Assembly: GCA_029706075.1 (NCBI GenBank)
Contig: JAINUG010000136.1
Span: 1,660,001 to 1,724,000, forward strand
DNA from: Aldrovandia affinis
Taxonomy: Eukaryota; Chordata; Actinopteri; Notacanthiformes; Halosauridae
Direction of reading: 5' to 3'
Length of the DNA: 64,000 bases
Shown here: in pieces, positions 23,654 to 35,413 of the stretch
Layout of the letters: the number at the start of each line of letters is the position of its first letter
Position numbering within the stretch: the stretch's first letter is position 1
Position numbers and translations under genes: made by a program
The notes under the pieces: generated by a model
Seen by the model: the letters and a program-made list of their open reading frames with translations, nothing else
Told to the model about the DNA's origin: nothing
Databases searched by the model: none

Positions 23654-23770
23654 TGTGTCTCTTACAGCAAAACATATTGGTAATTAGATGGCTTTTGCGA
23701 TTTAACTTTAATTGCAATTTAGTTACTTATATATGCTTTTTCATTTGGAGTTTCCATTATTTAGTCTATC

Positions 23771-23773
<3 letters not shown>

Positions 23774-23805
<32 letters not shown>
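23774..23805. repeat. (TA)n microsatellite
   Basis: A pure TA run directly abuts the right end of the outer Tc1-like element, where the TA target duplication is expected. Confidence 0.95.
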
Positions 23806-23809
<4 letters not shown>

Positions 23810-24360
23810 TAATGAATAAAACAATAATAAAATGATTAATGATAAAGAAAAATGTTCATAATTCTTAATGAGCTCCTATAGAATGAACAGTGTAGCCTAA
23901 TTCTGAGACTACATGAGCTTAATAATCCCCTGATGGGGGAGGAAAACCAACATTTGTCCAATTTGTTCCAAACCAATCCCCTGACAAACCAACATTTGTC
24001 CTTGACATAAAGGTATTCCTGGGGGGATGGGGGGGCACACTGGGCCATACCTGTCTCCAGGTAACACTACACACCCACCTCACAGGCAGCGGTAGCTTCC
24101 CTCCAGCATGTGCAAGCCACATGTCTGCCACACGCCGGGATTGCGGGCAGGGGGAGAGTACATTGTGCCGACCCTCTTCAGACAGATGGGTGTCCAAGAG
24201 AGAGAGGAAAAAACCACTACAAAGGAAAAACAGTAAAATAGTGTACATTTGTAGATTTATAGTTCCCACTGCCGCCCTTAGGTCCCGATGTTGAAACAGA
24301 TGACATTCTTCCCAGAGGAGGAGGACATTGTGAAGCATGGCACTGTGACTGAGATACTGC

Positions 24361-24363
<3 letters not shown>
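23806..24363. other. Unannotated DNA
   Basis: A short direct repeat, AACCAACATTTGTCC, occurs at about 23945 and 23987. No gene was recognised. Confidence 0.5.

Positions 24364-24434
<71 letters not shown>
24364..24434. repeat. (GA)n microsatellite
   Basis: A pure 71-bp GA run, followed to about 24535 by degenerate purine-rich sequence. Minus-strand serine-leucine frames are artefacts of (CT)n. Confidence 0.97.
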
Positions 24435-24437
<3 letters not shown>

Positions 24438-24712
24438 GATAGGACATGGTGGGGAGAGCGAGAGAAGAGAGAACATGGCGGGGAGAGAGAGGGGACACAG
24501 TGCAGTGAGAGAGGTAGGAAGAGAGAGAGAAGAGGGAGCAGGCCAGGAAATAGCACAGCTGCTCTCCCCCACCCCTTACCGAAAATGCAGGACACGTTCA
24601 ACTGGGAAAGGTGCTGCCTCCAGAAGATTCTGTTGGCAGTACCTAATGAGCAGTCCTAACGAGCAGTCCTAATTGGCCCGGATGCTGCTTAGTCAAGCCC
24701 ATCCTCAGAAAA
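24364..24712 (-). repeat. Interspersed repeat, copy A (inverted relative to copy B)
   Basis: On the minus strand 24712-24630 reads TTTTCTGAGGATGGGCTTGA through TTAGGTACTGCCAAC, and 24629-24545 reads AATCTTCTGGAGGCAGCACC through CTATTTCCTGGCC, then runs into a CT-rich tract. The same order occurs on the plus strand at 39510-40088. The first block differs at about three positions over 80 bp; the second begins with roughly 62 identical bases. No coding capacity and no recognised family. Confidence 0.85.
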
Positions 24713-25105
24713 CTGAGAGAGGAGGAGAGCCACAGCGTCTGTCAGTCCACCTCTCACTTCCCCATGGCGGGAACAGCTGATGCAGACATGAGCATATAAA
24801 TAATAAGAGTAAGCATGGAGCTCGCTGGAACTGTCCAAGCCTGGCCAGTGTATCTACACCACATGTATGCACTTTGATTTGTGACAATGTCAATGTGACA
24901 ATGTTCTCCAATGTTATGAATAGATCATAGATAAACATAGTTTCTTCCCAAGCCTCCCCCAAGCTTGGACTACCATTCGCTGACTCCACCATACCTCCCC
25001 CCTACCCCCGTTCTTTGAAGAACACTCAAACTAATATCCTGAGGCCGGCAGCGATCCGCCTCCTCCGAGACGTAACTTCACCCACCTGCTCTTTAGGAAC
25101 GCCCT
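24713..25105. other. Unannotated DNA
   Basis: Nothing recognised. Confidence 0.5.
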
Positions 25106-25980
25106 ACTGCTGTTACGGCCACGGCCGCAACTTAGTTTATTTTTATGTTTCCTCGCATTTTTCCCTTCCCTTTTCCCTGTGTTCCAGTTCTTCCTGTTGT
25201 GTTTGTCTGTGTGTGATGTGGGCACGGCTTCCTCCTCTGCATTCTCTGGCTCCCTCCTTGATTACAACAAATCTGCAACACCTGCGCTGTCTACTCACCT
25301 GCCATCAATTATCATCAGCCCTGCAGTGTATATCAACCCTGGTTTCTCCATTTCTCGTCAGATCGTTCTGTCTCTCAGCTTCAGTGGTTTACTTCTCGCC
25401 TGTCTGTTTGTTCGTTTATTCGTTTGCCATCCTGCCTGCCTGCCCACGGACCAGCCAGCCCACTTCCTTGCCTGCCAGCTTACCTGCCTCCAAGCCAGCT
25501 TCCCTACCTGCCAGCCTGCTTGCCTGCCTACAAGCCAGCTTCCCTGCTTGCCTGCCTACAAGCCAGCTTGCCTGCCTACAAGCCGGCTTCCCTGCTTGCC
25601 TGTCTACAAGCCAGCTTGCCTGCCTACAAGCCAGCTTCCCTGCTTGCCTGCCTACAAGCCTGCTTCCCTGCTTGCCTGCCTGCCAGCCAGCTTCCCTGCT
25701 TGCCTGCCTGCCAGCCAGCTTCCCCCTGCTTGCCTGTCTGCCAGCCAGCTTCCCTGCCTGCCTGCCTGCCAGCCAGCTGCCTTCCTTGCCTGCCTGCCTG
25801 CCTGCTTCCTTGCCTGCCTGCCTACCCACTTCCTTGCCTGCCTCCTTCATCTGCCCTCACCATTGTTCCCCTGCGCCAGTCATTAGGTGTATATATATAA
25901 TAAATACCCTCACCTTATTTCATCCTCTGTGTCAGTGTCCTGCGTTTGGGTCCAGCCCGTGTATTAGTCATAACAACTGC
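25106..25980 (+). mobile_element. Solo LTR with 5-bp target duplication
   Basis: The segment 25111-25975 (865 bp) starts TGTTACGG and ends CATAACA, giving the TG...CA termini of an LTR with a short inverted terminal match. The 5 bp on each side are identical, ACTGC at 25106-25110 and 25976-25980. Near the right side is a TATATATA stretch (about 25888-25897), an AATAAA signal at 25899-25904, and a TGCGTTTGGGTCCA word typical of fish Ty3/Gypsy LTR ends. No retroviral-type coding sequence lies on either side, so it is a solo LTR. About half its length is an internal minisatellite. LTR class is inferred. Confidence 0.72.
25431..25850. repeat. CCTGCCTACAAGCCAGCTT-type minisatellite within the LTR
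   Basis: Units of about 20 and 28 bp, such as CCTGCCTACAAGCCAGCTTG and versions with an extra CCCTGCTTG, repeat for about 420 bp. Strong strand asymmetry (plus strand nearly all C, T and A/G in fixed pattern) leaves open frames on both strands, including a 328-codon frame spanning the region; none is coding in my view. Confidence 0.92.
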
Positions 25981-28900
25981 TCCTTGGCGAACACGTGCTG
26001 ACTATGCCTCCCCCCACCCCCTGAGGTGGACAGCCAAAAGCCGCCGCCGATCGGGGGTCCCGGCCAGAGTCGGGACTGACGCGGTCAGGTTTCGAACCGC
26101 TACTAGAGAATAACTCAGTCCAGACAGCAGGACTATCCTTGAGTTCACTTTGTGAAGCTTTAACAAAAACACAATCTTTGGTCAGAGGTCAAGATAACAT
26201 CACACCACAGCAGGTTACAGGCCTGATCTCCCGTCTATGAAGTCCCTGTCTGATCATTGCTTTACTGCTGCTTTGCTGTGCCTGGATGCCAGTACCTATG
26301 GCGCTGTGCGATGTGGGAGGGCCCAGCAGGGGCCTGAGTTTGGCATGTGGGACACCTTCATGGTCACATGGTCACTCTTACTGGATTATTTCTCAAGTGC
26401 AGTAGAGCATCGGCACGGGTTCGGGGGCTTCGGAGGTTTGGGGTACACGTGACCTCTCCCGTGCCAGCTGAGATGAAGGGATCAAACCGGGCTTCTCGTG
26501 TTCCTCTGTGCACAGGTGTGTCCGGGGGAAGGCTGTGGCTGGCGGGGGTGGGGGTCCTCAACCCTCAGACCAAAGCAGGAACATCTGTGTTTCATTTCTG
26601 CGTAACCTACACCCCTCTGTTTGTTATGTAATATTTTCAGTCTTCACCGGTCATATAAGATTTATGTTGGATAAATAAGCATGTGCACGCTCCCTGTAAT
26701 TGTCTGTTTATAATGTCCGTATATGTTTCCATTTCCAAATAAATAGTGGTAATTTAAACTAAAGATAAGCAATAGGTGCCCTTTATCCATAGCTGTGTGG
26801 TGTAAAGACTGCAACAGTACTGAACACTTACATTGGGTGTACTGACGGAAAACAATTAATGGGATTTCCCAGGATGTACGGACATACAGATGTACGGACA
26901 GTTCCTACGAATCATAGCCCTGAACCTTCTCTTTATCCTTGCAAATCTGCAAACTAGTCACATCTTGATTTTTCGTTCCTGCAGAAAACGTGTTTAAGGG
27001 GATTACGAGGGTCCGGAACATACAGAAGGCCAGAAGCACCATGTCCTGGTTCTGGCGTATCTGACGGTGTGTGTTGAATGCTCTGTCCAGTGCTGCTCGC
27101 CAAAGACTCACGAGCGCTCCGAAACAACGTCTGGGCTACTGTCATAACACCGGTTCCCTGAGCAGGGACCAGACCTCTTGACTGGGACTTGATCGACAGA
27201 TCATGTCATCCAATCGAAACTCACTCCAATCACGTTGAATAGCTGAGGGATGGGTCAGTCAACACTCGGTCCCGCCCTCAACCAGGTGGACAAAATGCAC
27301 CAGCCGGCGCACCCTCCGGCGCGTCAATCAAGTCACAGGGAAGTAATTGGTTGCTGTTCCTGGGGAACCCAGGGCAGCAGCTGATTAGATCAGACTCCTG
27401 TGTTTCCTTTCCAGGGCTCTGTGCCAATGTTACATAACAAAGACTTAGAGGGTGAACACAAATTGGCTTTAGCACTGAGTCAAACAGATCTGTGCTGTGA
27501 TATCTGCTAATCTCTGTTCACATGCTATCTGATGTTTCCTTAATATTTCCTTTGAAAATAACAACAGGCGACTGCCCCGTAACATCTTTCATGGGTAAGG
27601 CTTAACTCATTTAGATGAGTAATAACACAAAACATGCACAAAAAAACAATATTGCTGTTGACGTCTGTGTTTGGGATTCATCTTGTTAATGTGTCTATTG
27701 CACCATTTAGCTGTTTAGATGTATTTAACAGGCCTGAATGTATATTAGGTGGCATGTTTGTTGACGTCCTGGTCTTCTTGTGCTATGCGATGAAGCATAA
27801 AAGGGCATACCTTTCTGCAGGCTCCACCTCTGGGAGACAGAAACTGAGCTCTTTGAATCTCGGCTGATGAGATCTTACCTGCTGGATCAGGGGTGTGAGA
27901 TGTTTGCATTGTTGTACTTTTTATATGATAATGTATATGAAGGCCAGCTGGTCTTGGGTCATTTAAACTATACAGTCACCTGTATGATATAATCAAAATT
28001 ATCAACAATGTTTCAGCGGCATGTTCTGTAGTTGGTTTTGGATATGTTTGTACTCGACGGTTACAGTGTACAGGTTGAGTGTCTGCAGCTGCTTTGTTTA
28101 AACAGACATTAATCATCTGCCTGTATTTCTCCTCACCTCTATTTCCCCCAAAGTGCTGCCGTGACAACTAGGGTAAATATTAAAGTATTTTCTTTAAGCT
28201 GCCTGCCTGCTTGGTTAATATCCAAATGGACCTTCGGCCCCTCAAATAAATTCAAGAATTTTGATAAAGAAAAGAGATCAAAAACATTGGCTTCTCTGGG
28301 CTTCTGGTAGCCATTTTGGTTTTGATAGCATCTGTGTGTTGAGTGTCGAAAAGTACACATTCCTTCTCATTTCCTCCTGCGCGCGCCAGCGAACCAGTCG
28401 GCCTGATGCAGTCTGCCCTGTGCGTTATTACCCTTATCTTTAAAAAGGCTGCCGCTGAAATATTTTCTCTCACTAAACAGTCCCTGTGGATACACTATAA
28501 AAGGGCCAATCTGAGTGCAGCATCTGGATCTGTTCAGCCCTGCATAGCAGTACAGGAGCAGCTCGTCCTGGTGCAGGGACGATCAGACAAGCGTGCTGAG
28601 GTCACGCTCCTCTTCTGGGGGTAACAGGGGTAACCGTGTCCCCTCCGTACCCACCTTCAGTGCTCTCACGTGCCCCTGTTCCCCACCCCCTCTGTAGGGA
28701 CCCCATCACCTGCCCTGTCACCCATCTTTTCACAAACAGCGGCCACTATACCTAAAGCAGTCAATATGTTCTTTAAAAAATAAAAAGGAACTGCAAATCT
28801 TCCCAGATGAGATGAAATCGTCTGCTCTTTGATATGATTAGGGGCCTGAATTTCAGGTGACTTTCTTCAGGTGTACCTTGTCCTCATAGCTTGTTTTCAC

Positions 28901-29010
28901 TCATGTTTAACTCAAACTCAAACACATGGTCCTTGGGGTGTGATGACACTGCACTGGGTTTCTTTGTGATGAGTACTGTAACACATCTCATTCCTCCCCT
29001 ATTTGTGATG
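25981..29010. other. 3-kb interval with no recognised gene
   Basis: The part at 26030-26110 is GC-rich and contains GGTTTCGAACC, close to a pol III B-box on the minus strand, without a matching A-box. A TATA-like word with a nearby CCAAT is listed separately at 28496. No exon or repeat family was recognised. Confidence 0.4.
28496..28510 (+). promoter_or_regulatory. TATA-box-like sequence with adjacent CCAAT
   Basis: TATAAAAG at 28496-28503 fits the vertebrate TATA consensus and is followed by GGCCAAT. CCAAT normally lies upstream of TATA, so the arrangement is not canonical. No transcribed gene downstream was recognised; this is weak evidence for a promoter. Confidence 0.2.
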
Positions 29011-29078
29011 AATCAACTAAAATGTAACACATGTTCTAGATGTTTATTCTAGAACATGCCATAACATTTTAGTTGATT
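29011..29078. repeat. Imperfect inverted repeat (palindrome), 7-bp loop
   Basis: Left arm 29011-29040 starts AATCAACTAAAATGT and ends ATGTTCTAGA; right arm 29048-29078 is its reverse complement except for a 5-6 bp mismatched bulge in the middle. The loop is TGTTTAT. It could be a decayed MITE or a cruciform-prone site. Confidence 0.85.
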
Positions 29079-31554
29079 CTAATTGATGACATCATAAAAG
29101 GCTGCTAAGTGCATCCTCAAGGAACTGTAAATTCCAGAATGGAACACAGTGAATAAGAACTAAAACTCCCAAATGACTTATTCCTCAAAGGGTTTAAAAG
29201 ACATCATGAAGGGCATACGTGCTGGCTTGTTGGCTTTGTTGCAATGTAGCATATCGACCTGATGACATGCGGAACTGAAGGAGAAAATTGCTAATCTTTG
29301 CTGCTCTGGAGCGTGGCGTATTGTCAGGACAGACTGAGCCAAATGTCATTTAAGGGTAAGAGTCCTTTTTGAGTCCTTCACTGTACTTGATGAACGATGA
29401 GCCTTTAAGGTCTTTTGGTAACAGTAGCCCTGGGGCCAGGCAATTCTTTCCACCAAATTAGGGAAAGTTATTTGATGACATCTTCTGGGGCAAATGTGAG
29501 GGTCTCTGTGTGGTATGTATCCAAACAGGGGCAGTTCAGGTTGCAGGGCCCCAGCTATTAATCTCTAATTTATGTGTGTCTTGTTCCACAGGCGCACACC
29601 CCATGGCTTAAGTCAACATCCATGTGATATCTGATTGCAAAATCAAATGCTAAACTGTTTCACAGATGCAAAAAAAAAAAAAAAAAACACTTGTGAGCGG
29701 GCAGTGTATTTACCCCTCAGGTTGATTTGTACATTTTTCTCGCGTCGACTCATAATGAGGTTGATATTAGAGCTCGGATCTTAGCCTTTGTAGTTTATCA
29801 GGGGTGAAGCTGGTCAAACTGTCACAGACGATGGGGACCATATTTGTGGGTGTGGCCAAGACTGACTGGTGAGTCACTGGCTGTGCCCTAATACTTTTTC
29901 CTCATTTCCTCATTCCCTAGTTTACAATACGTCAGAAGTAGAGGGTGGGAGGAGACAAGGGGCAGAGGACGAGGGAAATGGGGAAAAGAGCTTTTGGTTA
30001 TAAATTAATGCTCCATGGTCATGGAACAGCATACAAAAACACATGTTTGATATGCTAAATGTTTTTAACATATCAAAGAGGCCTGCTGGTTAAATACATA
30101 AATAGAGGACGAGGAAAGCAGCATCACCTGATGCAATGTTGATAAGTCAAAACATCAATCCATGTCCAATCTAAGGCGACATCCACAAACACAGCCACTG
30201 TGTGATCACTGTGTGATCAAGACTCCTGCCAGTGTGTGGGTGTGACCTAGACTCCTGCGAGCCACTGCGTTTATGAGTGTGGCCATGACTGCTGTGATTC
30301 AGAGGCATTTTTTTGTTCCCTCGTCTCTCTGGCTCAACGCTGGGGGCTTGGCACATGATGTAAGGGCAAACGGAATTCAGTCCTCGGGGGTACAGTGCTA
30401 AATTCCTTCCCTGGGGAAACGCGCACGAAAGTCTGACCTGGAGGAAGGAGCTGCAAATTCAAATCGGAAGAGTTACGCAACTGGAATGTGTTTGCGTGTG
30501 AAGGGCACGGAGTGGCATTGTGTACATTTCTCTGGCCTGTTTTCACTTCATAAATGTTGGAACAATAAAAAAGAAAAACACATATAATTGTTCCAGCAAC
30601 AAAACAAAACAACCACTGGCTGTTATTCATTTAACTATCCTCAACATATACTGTATGTATAGGCCCCTCTAAATGTGACTTCCACTATAGCAATTTTGTT
30701 TAGTAGCACTTAAAATGCAGTCAAAATACACCAATTTTGGAGGTTAAGTTCTGTATAATTACAGTACTTGATGAGTAAGGGTTTTTTTTAGAACACGACT
30801 AAAAATAATTTTTGATTCTGCAGTTGATTTGACATTCTGTTAGGTATATCTGTTTGATAATCAAAGCACAATAGCCTGCGTATTTATGTTTTTCTGTCAG
30901 ATAAATTAATTCACATAAATTAGACAGGGTTGTGCCCAGTCTATTTCAGAAGTATATGATTGTTCCTGTGAATTTATCCACAATAATATGATGTGTTGCT
31001 GGTTTACACTGAACCAATCACTGTGCTATAGGCGATGTCTTGAAAAGGCGAATCTAGCTCACTCACACTGGTCTGAATCTACATAAGATCCTGAAGAAAT
31101 AGTACAAGTTTTATCAATACAATATCTAGCAAGCTGACTAAAAGCACCTATGCTAGCAATGCTATTTTTTATAGCTCTTCAGTTAATTATCTTTAGTTAA
31201 TGTTTGGATAGACTTTGGATTTCTATTTCATTCAGCTATTTTTGTGTGTTGAGTGTTAGCTAACTTGGTACTAGTCAGCCAACATAAACACACATCACAT
31301 CATCATTCAGAAAGTTCAGTTATAGATATTCCAAACACACCACCAATCCTCAGCAACAGTATGGATAGAGTGGACACACTGGTGTGAACTGTTTAATTTT
31401 GTTATGGCCCAACTTTATATCAAATACTGGTATGTTTTCCAGATTCTGTTGGCAGGAGTTTCAATGGAAAAGTGGTTTGTTTTGATTTAGTACTTGCTTT
31501 TTTGCACTAGTGATAATGGAGAGATTGATGTTGATAAGACGTGATTGCGTGTGC
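29079..31554. other. 2.5-kb interval with no recognised gene
   Basis: It contains an A run at 29670-29687 without an upstream polyadenylation signal. No exon or family-level repeat was recognised. Confidence 0.45.
29670..29687. repeat. Poly(A) tract
   Basis: Eighteen consecutive A residues. Confidence 0.95.
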
Positions 31555-31632
31555 TACCTCCGGATTCATTCCGTGTTCGGTTGACCAGTCAGTCCGTAAC
31601 TCTGAGGTTCGTGTCTCAGAGGTTCCACTGTA
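31555..31632 (-). mobile_element. Tigger-like (mariner/pogo) transposon end, solo
   Basis: On the minus strand, TACAGTGGAACCTCTGAGAC and then ACGAACCTCAGAGTTACGG resembles the ends of Tigger-type mariner elements. The expected TA lies at 31631-31632. No matching opposite end or transposase was found, so it is a remnant; similarity is from memory. Confidence 0.4.
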
Positions 31633-32804
31633 CAACACACATTATTATTATTGGAGGGGGAAACGCTGAAAAGGTTTACTCTAAATGTACACCCATGCCA
31701 TAATATATCAATTTAATTCTTTGTGTTGATGCTGGTCATGGTTAACTGGCTAACATAAGCCATATGCTGTCTATAAACATGCTGCCTTCAGCACTTTTGG
31801 GTCACATTTTAATCATTTAAATTCTAATACTAAGTGGCCCCCTGAGCTTGGCTTGGTTTGAGGGTGCGTTTGGCCAATTTAACATCCTGCAGACTAATGT
31901 GACTCAGAGGAAACCTTTGAAAAAAAATGCTTGTCTTATTATTTTAATTTCTTTAATTGCTTTTGATCACGATCTTTCTATATTCCTCGATTTGGATTTG
32001 ATCCAGAACATGGGGTCCATCACCGCACTGAGAGCTAGGGTTTTAGCTGGCTTTGTCCCCCAGAAAGTCAGAAAAATACATGGAAGATTAAAGCCAGTGT
32101 TTTATTCTATACATTGGCAGAAAATGGTACCCAGGCGTTTCAACATTAAGTACAATTTATCCGACGGAGGGAAGTTTGAGCAAACTGTGGGTTGAACTGT
32201 TGCGTCGAGCAGCCACCCGCTGGTGAAGGGTGCAAACGGTGGTTCTGAAAAGCAAGGAGAGGGAAATATAAAACCTTTCTCTAAACCCGAACAGGAAGCA
32301 GTGGAGGAAAAAATCAGACGTGCGTCGATGCCGTTGCCATTAATTCTATCTTCCGTCTTCAAACCTCAGTCCGCTTCCGCACCACACTGTGTTTCTTGGC
32401 TGGAGAATTACGAAGTGATGGAGAGGATATTTTAAGCCCCACTCCATTTCAGTCCCCAAAATGAACATTAAAAACGCATACATATTTTAACACAAGACAT
32501 ATTTGTTTGAATTCATTTCCCACTAAAATAATCCAGACAGGTGCTGGCAGTAGACCTGCAGTGAAACAGAACTGGAGGTTGGTCTTTATTCAGCTGGAAG
32601 AGGGAGGATAGAGATTCTGGGAGCAGCGGGGGTGCAATTTAAGATCCTGCCCTCCCTCTATGATCACCATAACTCAGATCATTAATATCTGATGTATTTC
32701 ATAGGGAAAAAAAAACATTTATAAATCTGAGTTACAGGTTGTCTCTTATGATTATGATGAGGGATGATGCACGAGTACGTTTCAAATGAGAGCAAGGGAG
32801 TCAG
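31633..32804. other. Unannotated DNA
   Basis: An open frame of about 115 codons at 31848-32195 has no recognisable motif. Nothing else was recognised. Confidence 0.45.
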
Positions 32805-32897
32805 AGGGAGTTTCAGAGGGAATGAGGGAGTTTCAGAGGGAATTAAGGAGTTTCAGAGGGAATGAGGGAGTTTCAGTGGGAATGAGGGAGTTTCAAA
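32805..32897. repeat. 20-bp minisatellite, about 4.7 copies
   Basis: AATGAGGGAGTTTCAGAGGG repeats at 32821, 32841, 32861 and 32881 with one to four changes per unit, and a partial unit precedes it. Confidence 0.93.
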
Positions 32898-33117
32898 TGA
32901 GGATAAGGAACATCCTGAAATGGACACAGGTAAAGCCATGTCAGCCAGAGCCATGTCATTATTAATGAGTCATTGTGGTGGAGTGCATAATCTCAGTATT
33001 GATTTCTGTGAGTTTTTTTGTATACAATGCAGCATATCATTCTGTCTGCAAGAGGAATTGCAGTTCCACCTGCCTCAGTGCAGTGATTGAAAGAGCATTG
33101 TAGAAGACCTGTGAGAC

Positions 33118-33163
33118 CAATGTCCTGACTCAGTGCTGTCATTAAAGGTCCCATGTTACTACA
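33118..33163 (+). mobile_element. Fragment of 5S-derived SINE body
   Basis: TGTCCTGACTCAGTGCTGTC, ATTAAAGGTCCCATGTTACT parallels the middle of the fish 5S-derived SINE (CTGTGGTCATTAAAGATCCC), also present at 38876. Only about 45 bp remain. Confidence 0.5.
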
Positions 33164-33207
33164 GGGGGGGAGGGGGGATGCACAAACAGGCAGTATCTAA
33201 ACATATA

Positions 33208-33350
33208 AGGCAAGTGCAGTATAATGAATAGGGACCTGGGCTTGCACTGCAGTTGTATCGTTGAGCAATGTACTTAACCTGAATTGCTTCAGTAAATGTC
33301 CAGCTGTATAAATGGGTGACTCTGAATAAGAGTGTTTGCTAAATGTAAAA
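33208..33350 (+). mobile_element. V-SINE copy lacking its B box
   Basis: The order GCAGTATAATGAATAGGGAC, CTGGGCTTG, then TTGAGCAATGTACTTAACCT, CCAGCTGTATAAATGG and CTGAATAAGAGTGTTTGCTA matches the full copy at 35414. About 37 bp containing the pol III B box are missing between CTGGGCTTG and CACTGCAGT. It ends with the shared L2-type tail. Confidence 0.8.
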
Positions 33351-35413
33351 ACAGGGATGTGTCCGGTGAATGTCACTTAATTTAGAGACTGTTATGTTAG
33401 AGACTGTTTCAGTGGTATGAACACTACAGAAGGGGTGCGTTACCACAGTTAAAAGGATGGTAAAAGGATGGTAAAAACTGTCTGTTCTGTCACACAAAAC
33501 AATGAAGTCAAATGCCCACAGCCTTGCCTTGGCAACTGATGCTTCATGCTGCTGTGTTTTTAGCCGTAAAACATGTTGAGGTTTGTGGCTTGTAAAAGCA
33601 CCTCCAGCTCGAAGTCCCATGTGCTTGCAAAAGGAGAGTGTGAGCTTTGGCAATATATTGAATTTGAAAATATAGTGTATATTTTTTGTTATCATTGTTA
33701 TTGTCTATATCCATTTTGTACCATGCTTTGGCAATTTGAATATTGTTTTTGCAATGCCAATAAAACAAACTTGACTGGAGTTATTGCTGTGAGTGGGTGA
33801 GAGTTACCGTGAGAGTTGCTGTTAAAGGTGAGAGTTGTCTGGGTCCTCATTTTATTTACATTACTGTACGTGTACGTGTACTGTACAAGTGTATGAAACA
33901 TTTATCTCATTGTCATCCGTACACCGCCTCACACACATAAACCAATGCAGTGTACACACCGCTGGCGAAAGGTAAAAATCGAAGGTGTGGAAGTAGGTCG
34001 TTGTGTTCGGACATCATTCTGACAAATGAACCTTTGAACCTTTTGGTGGTTTGGGGTCAGCCCTACCGTGGAGGCTGCCAGTTATGACTGGGTTAACGAC
34101 AGCAGAGTCCAGGGGAGAAGGTGTAGGCTCAAGTGCAAATGACTGGCGCCCAAGTTCAAATGTTAAGATAGTAAAGGCCCTGGTTGGCTTTGGCACGGGC
34201 CTCTCAAACCACTAACAGCTGTGCAATAAGAGTAACCGTACACTTCCTATGAAGGCGAATTCAAGAGCTTAAATTGTTGATTAGTGGAAGGCATCGGGCA
34301 TACCGTTCTTCTTCGAACGGTTTCGGCTTTAAAGCCAGGCATGAGGGTGCGGTCGAAAGTAATCTGTACGGCAGCTCGGCAGATGCTGAAGTGATCCGAG
34401 CGGACCATGAAGGAAGTCCATTCACGTCTCCTGTGTGTTCTCCAGTACGGCCGGGGTTCAGAACTTGCACCATTTTGTCCGCGCACCAGGATGTTTCGAA
34501 TTCCTGCTTGTCCCAGCCTCGGGGGGTGGTGGGGGTAGGGGGCGGAGCTCCCCAGCGGAGTCCGTGCACACACGGCCCGATTCAGAGAGCCCCAATTCCC
34601 AGTGAGCTCTGTCACAGATCAAAACACCTCTTTTATCAGTCACTTTGCATTTATTTTCTCAAGCTGCCGGTCAATGGGTCTTTATGGTGGATTTGTGGAC
34701 GGCACAGAACGGCCTTTGTGAGGCTCAAACGGCAGGGCTTTGGCGCGAGAGTAAACAGAGCTGTAGGAGAGGCTTTGATGGGTTGATTTTTCAGTGCTCT
34801 TTACATACTCTCACCGCCTCTTCGCTGCGGCCACTTCATGGTCCTGTTATAGGTTATATATTTTTATGTTACATATTATGTTATCCATCCCAGCCAGTCT
34901 GAGAATAAGAATAAGAAACCACACATTATATTTATACACAAGTATATTAAAAATATCCTTTCCAATTTTTTTTTTTTTTTGGTGAATTGTTTTTAAGCAG
35001 CAGGGTGTCCGTTATTGAAGCCTTTGTTCAAGCTATTGGTTAGAGCGCAGATAAAACAGCTCATTTTCATATTTATGATAAAAAGGTGGGGATGAACGCC
35101 TGCAGCTTCCCTCCTCCCGCTTGTCACTATAGGTGGGTCTGAAGAGTCTTGATGCACCAGACTGTTTCTCAAAAGACCAACACTTTAACACTCAAATACT
35201 TTAACACTGACCCTGAGAGCAAACCCAGGCTATTTAGTGCAGCCTCCTTCTGCCCCTCCGCCTGCAGGTCAGTGTGGGTCTGGGAGAAAATATACACATT
35301 GATCAAAAAAACACGACGTCTGACATAAAATAAATGCTGATATAGATCCTTCAGCGTTCACAGGCACACATGCCGGCATCTCATAAACACAATGCATGAA
35401 GCGCGAAGGGGCT
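33351..35413. other. 2-kb interval with no recognised gene
   Basis: At about 33750-33778 is a GCAATGCCAATAAAACAAAC word seen at LINE 3' ends. A G-rich run lies at 34521-34545. The part at 34600-34800 is complex, non-repetitive sequence. A T run lies at about 34967-34980. A 170-codon frame at 34274-34786 shows no domain. Confidence 0.4.

Larger units (their letters stand above)
22278..23774. mobile_element. Outer Tc1-like element interrupted by a second transposon
   Basis: Left end 22278-22302 contains GGGGTAGACAAAATAATGGA; right end about 23750-23774, reverse complemented, reads GGGGATAGACTAAATAATGG. These are imperfect terminal inverted repeats of a known fish Tc1-like type. TA lies immediately left (22276-22277), and the right end runs into a (TA)n tract. 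Excluding the inner element, about 290 bp of outer sequence remains and it has no transposase, so the outer element is MITE-like. Confidence 0.75.

Noticed and set aside
23919-24601. Serine-leucine-rich frames
   Set aside because: Translation of (CT)n.
25015-26001. 328-codon open frame, the longest in the window
   Set aside because: It runs through a minisatellite and across both edges of a probable LTR; the protein is just repeated LPACLPA-type residues and the minus strand is also open.
26030-26110. tRNA or SINE from GGTTTCGAACC
   Set aside because: No matching A box at the required distance.
29670-29687. Retrocopy poly(A) end
   Set aside because: No AATAAA upstream and no target duplication seen.
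34274-34786. 170-codon frame as a gene
   Set aside because: Overlapping frames of similar length on the minus strand and no recognisable motif.
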